From a virus: a stretch of 23,605 bases of DNA. Location of the stretch: IMG/VR virus record IMGVR_UViG_3300050015_000134, positions 1 through 23,605 of that record; one strand, 5' to 3'. Positions 21,352 through 23,605 of the stretch are shown one piece after another. Positions within the stretch are counted from its first letter, which is position 1; each line of letters begins with the position of its first letter. The notes under the pieces were generated by a model that saw only the letters and a program-made list of their open reading frames with translations, did no database searches and was not told the DNA's origin. Made by a program: the position numbers and the translations under genes.

Positions 21352-22578
21352 GTGGCAAATGTCAATTACGGACCCAACTTACCCAGCACCACTTCTACCC
21401 CAGGTATAAATTATGCCGACCTAGCTAAAAAACTATATTCAACGTCTTCAACCGGTTCATTGCTTAATGGCACCACTGCCAGCAATGCCCAGAAATCACT
21501 ACTTCCTGGCGCTACCCCTACTTCATCTGCATACAATGACCTGCTTAAAAAGGGCGTTATCGGCGATCCGATGACCGGCCTGATGCATGGCTATTACAAT
21601 GAAAATCCGCTACCAACAGCACCTTCCCTTAACTACTCCATGCCCGATGTTGAACAAATGTCATGGGACGAAGCTCTCCAGCGTGCCGTCGGGATGTACA
21701 CGCCAGCCTACAATACCAGCGTACAGCGTCAGGACAAACAAACATCTGACCAACGCGCGCTACTCCCGCAGATGCTTGCGGCACGGGGTTATCTCAAGGG
21801 TGGCAAGTTGGAGTCCGGAGACAACGCAATCACCCAGGATCAGGCCATGGCCCGGACGGAGCTTGACAACTCCTTCGAAACGCAGAAGCAACAGGCCGCC
21901 AACTCAATCTACGAGGGCGAAACGAACAGGGCTCAGGCGGCGTTAAGCAACCTGCTTGCCCAGCAGAACGCCAAGAACACCAACGCCATGTCACAGTGGC
22001 AGACGCAGTATAACGCGGCACTCCAGAAGGAGCAGAACGCACAGACTACGCTGATGGAGTTGGCACGGATGAACCAGCAAGGGGAGCAGTATAATAAGAC
22101 GTTCGACTACACCAAGGGGCGGGATACTACTCTTGATGCATCAACCGCATCCCAGAAGGCGGCAACTGATGCAGAACAAAGAAGGCAGTTCGATCTAACT
22201 TATGGCCTACAGAAACAGACGACAGATTACAATATTGGCAAGCCGTATTTTGCCCCAAGTAGCGGGGGAGGCATCACCCCATATCAGGGTTATGAAATTG
22301 GCCGCAATGACCAGCAGGATTCGGCTAAGATAGGAGCCCAGGCCAGAGAACTTGCATCTAAAGATACCCGTAAATGGGATGAGGCCGCAACCCTAAAATG
22401 GTTAACAGACTCCTATGTTCAGGCAGGTTATGACGCTGGAACGGCTGAACAAATGGCTCGCACAGATCCAAGACTTGCGCCACCAAAAGGAAGTTATTCC
22501 GAAAACGATCTTTACAACTCCTACATCAACGACTTAACCAGGCAACAGTATGGCCTTCCAACCTCAAACCCTCAGTAG
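21352..22578 (+). CDS. Gln/Ala-rich virion protein (zero-frame product)
   Basis: 408 residues from GTG 21352, with AGGAGGTG (21338-21345) upstream. The N-terminal 80 residues hold the PGINY...LLKKGVIG...LMHG module shared with the gene before. The central part is a long polar helix rich in Gln, Ala and Asn (QKQQAANSIYEGETNRAQAA, then WQTQYNAALQKEQNAQTTL), as in rod-like internal or ejection proteins of short-tailed phages. The C-terminus is shorter-range helix and ends SNPQ. The last codons contain the slippery A_AAC_CCT, and a -1 shift there would fuse this protein to the transglycosylase domain downstream to give about 517 residues. Confidence 0.8.
   Translation: MANVNYGPNLPSTTSTPGINYADLAKKLYSTSSTGSLLNGTTASNAQKSLLPGATPTSSAYNDLLKKGVIGDPMTGLMHGYYNENPLPTAPSLNYSMPDVEQMSWDEALQRAVGMYTPAYNTSVQRQDKQTSDQRALLPQMLAARGYLKGGKLESGDNAITQDQAMARTELDNSFETQKQQAANSIYEGETNRAQAALSNLLAQQNAKNTNAMSQWQTQYNAALQKEQNAQTTLMELARMNQQGEQYNKTFDYTKGRDTTLDASTASQKAATDAEQRRQFDLTYGLQKQTTDYNIGKPYFAPSSGGGITPYQGYEIGRNDQQDSAKIGAQARELASKDTRKWDEAATLKWLTDSYVQAGYDAGTAEQMARTDPRLAPPKGSYSENDLYNSYINDLTRQQYGLPTSNPQ
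22566..22572 (+). promoter_or_regulatory. candidate -1 ribosomal frameshift site A_AAC_CCT
   Basis: In the zero frame TCA AAC CCT CAG TAG, the heptamer AAACCCT fits X_XXY_YYZ exactly, three bases before the stop codon. A -1 slip re-pairs AAC on AAA and CCT on CCC and enters the transglycosylase frame. A GC-rich stretch with possible GCC/GGC pairing follows (22578-22595). Confidence 0.55.
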
Positions 22579-22904
22579 CCCCTGCGTCTGGCGGCATTGA
22601 CGACTGGATTAATCAGGCGATAAATGTCACGGGGGTAGGGGCCGACTGGGCACCGTATTTAAAATGGCTCGCCGAACATGAAACAACAGGGTTTAATCCC
22701 GAAGCGGTAAACCCTGAAACTGTAGGCGGGGAACATGCTACCGGATTAATGCAAACATTACCATCGACGTTTAATGGTTACAATCCCGGTGGTGATATTT
22801 ACAACCCAGTTGATAATATAGTCGCCGCAATAGGGCATATCAAGTCCCAGTATGGGCATCCATCTAAGGCCGTAAATGGCTGGGCTAGTAGAGGTGGTTA
22901 CTAA
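22572..22904 (+). CDS. lytic transglycosylase (SLT-like) domain in -1 frame, no start codon
   Basis: About 110 residues after the frameshift site. The fold is an SLT/goose-lysozyme-like domain: WAPYLKWLAEHETTGFNPEA with the probable catalytic glutamate encoded at 22680 (HETTG, matching the family ESGG position), ATGLMQTLPSTF (family GLMQ motif), the NPVDNIVAAIGHIKSQYG helix and a WASRGGY end. It would cut peptidoglycan glycan strands, helping DNA entry. The frame is open back to 22449 but contains no ATG, GTG, TTG or CTG before the catalytic glutamate, and there is no ribosome site. It therefore looks like the extension of the 21352 gene. It is coupled to the next gene (TAATG). Confidence 0.8.
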   Translation, partial: SVAPASGGIDDWINQAINVTGVGADWAPYLKWLAEHETTGFNPEAVNPETVGGEHATGLMQTLPSTFNGYNPGGDIYNPVDNIVAAIGHIKSQYGHPSKAVNGWASRGGY

Positions 22905-23605
22905 TGAGACACATCCCGGCATTTGCCTTGAGGGTGCTGACTGACGACATAGACAATGGTTCGCTCAACTACGGAACCCTGGATAACGAATGGAAACAAC
23001 AGCTTGATTCAATCGGCTACACGCCACCTGCGCCTAAACCCATGCCCGAGATACAGGCGGCTGAGGCGCCAGCGCCAGCAGCGAAAAGCTGGCTTGACCA
23101 GCAGAATATACAGATCCCCGGTGGCGAGATTGGGGTATCTAATAGCAACGTCAACCCAGATTTCGCGCAGAATCACCCGACACTCAACCGCGTCCTTGGG
23201 GCTGTCTCTGCACCCATCAATAGGGTTATGGAGAACCCCTGGATGAAACGGGCAGGGCAAACTGGCGCAGAGGTTATGACCACACAGGACAACCCTGACA
23301 AGGTATCTACTGGAAACAGGGTAGGCGACGTTACCGCTGGCCTTTTCGGCGGCCTGATGGGGTTCGCAGAGAACCCCGCATCTCTCGGCGCAAAAGTGTG
23401 GAAGGGCGGCGAGAACCTAATTGGCCAGGCTCTGCCGCTGATCCCGAGACTTGGAACTGCTCCGCAAGCCGTACAGTCTGCGCTGAAAATAGCAGGCGCA
23501 TCTTTGCCGTATGAGGCAACGATGGCAGGGGCTAACAATCGCCCCTTGAACGCTGGAGAAGCGTCGACCGCTGTAGGCTCAAATGTATTGCTTGATTTGG
23601 CATTT
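22904..23605 (+). CDS. large virion/internal protein, 3' partial
   Basis: The ATG overlaps the preceding TAA (TAATG) and has GAGGTGG 6 bases away; the frame stays open to the window end (234 codons). The N-terminal ~75 residues are polar and Pro/Ala-rich (PPAPKPMPEIQAAEAPAPAA). After that come Gly/Ala-rich moderately hydrophobic helices (VGDVTAGLFGGLMGFAENPA, then ALPLIPRLGTAPQAVQSALK), as in very large internal/ejection proteins of short-tailed phages. The C-terminal domains are outside the window, so enzymatic activity cannot be judged. Confidence 0.75.
   Translation, partial: MRHIPAFALRVLTDDIDNGSLNYGTLDNEWKQQLDSIGYTPPAPKPMPEIQAAEAPAPAAKSWLDQQNIQIPGGEIGVSNSNVNPDFAQNHPTLNRVLGAVSAPINRVMENPWMKRAGQTGAEVMTTQDNPDKVSTGNRVGDVTAGLFGGLMGFAENPASLGAKVWKGGENLIGQALPLIPRLGTAPQAVQSALKIAGASLPYEATMAGANNRPLNAGEASTAVGSNVLLDLAF

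Noticed and set aside
22596-22904. Transglycosylase as a separate gene starting at ATT 22596
   Set aside because: ATT starts are very rare and no Shine-Dalgarno sequence precedes it; the frameshift reading explains the layout better.
22956-23246. 96-codon plus-strand frame
   Set aside because: Out of frame with the continuous frame starting at 22904, which has TAATG coupling and a ribosome site; rich in Arg/Ser as usual for shadows.
1-23605. CRISPR array, insertion sequence or reverse transcriptase with template/variable repeats
   Set aside because: No regularly spaced repeats, transposase motifs or reverse transcriptase motifs were seen on either strand.

Overview
The window is a stretch of a tailed-phage (Caudoviricetes) genome, either prophage or free phage/viral contig. 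AGGAGG-type ribosome sites stand in front of nearly every gene, GTG and TTG starts are common, and sigma-70-like TTGACA/TATAAT promoters occur. This points to a Gram-positive (Firmicutes, probably clostridial-type) host at intermediate GC; I cannot name the host. The virion genes suggest short-tailed (podovirus-like) morphology: a 628-residue portal, an SU10-type HK97-fold major capsid protein, a large tail-hub/nozzle-like protein, and then internal or ejection-type proteins with a lytic transglycosylase domain. No tape measure or major tail-tube gene is seen.

Layout. (1) 1-3376, plus strand: small early/middle genes, many translationally coupled (Myb/SANT-like DNA-binding protein, DUF1064 nuclease-like protein, MazG-like NTP pyrophosphohydrolase, several small unknowns, one possible 36-residue membrane peptide). 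(2) 3398-3484: a consensus promoter followed at once by a terminator, so possibly a very short RNA. (3) 3537-4824, minus strand: a self-contained operon of five tiny genes with its own promoter and terminator, including a ribbon-helix-helix protein too short to be caught by usual length cut-offs. (4) 4853-5843, plus: two small genes and a terminase small subunit. (5) 5844-6446: about 600 bases without a credible gene. It holds AGGCA-type repeats, a G6/C6 palindrome and a tRNA-like structured RNA between an extended -10 promoter and a terminator. (6) 6447-7698, plus: winged-helix protein and small genes. (7) 7749-8330, minus: a minimal tyrosine recombinase whose own coding sequence carries a perfect 28-bp palindrome. 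(8) 8468-20899, plus: terminase large subunit, portal, scaffold, capsid, accessory head proteins, adaptor and tail hub. (9) 20981-23605, plus: two genes sharing a sequence module, a transglycosylase domain that has no start codon and seems to be reached by -1 frameshifting at an A_AAC_CCT site, and a large protein that runs off the window.

How the parts fit together: TerS and TerL would dock DNA on the portal; the scaffold and capsid genes build the head; the adaptor and hub close the head and form the short tail; the last genes probably make proteins ejected to breach the cell wall. Between TerS and TerL sits a non-canonical regulatory island (structured RNA, DNA-binding protein, recombinase) that is the least ordinary part of the window, together with the frameshifted transglycosylase.
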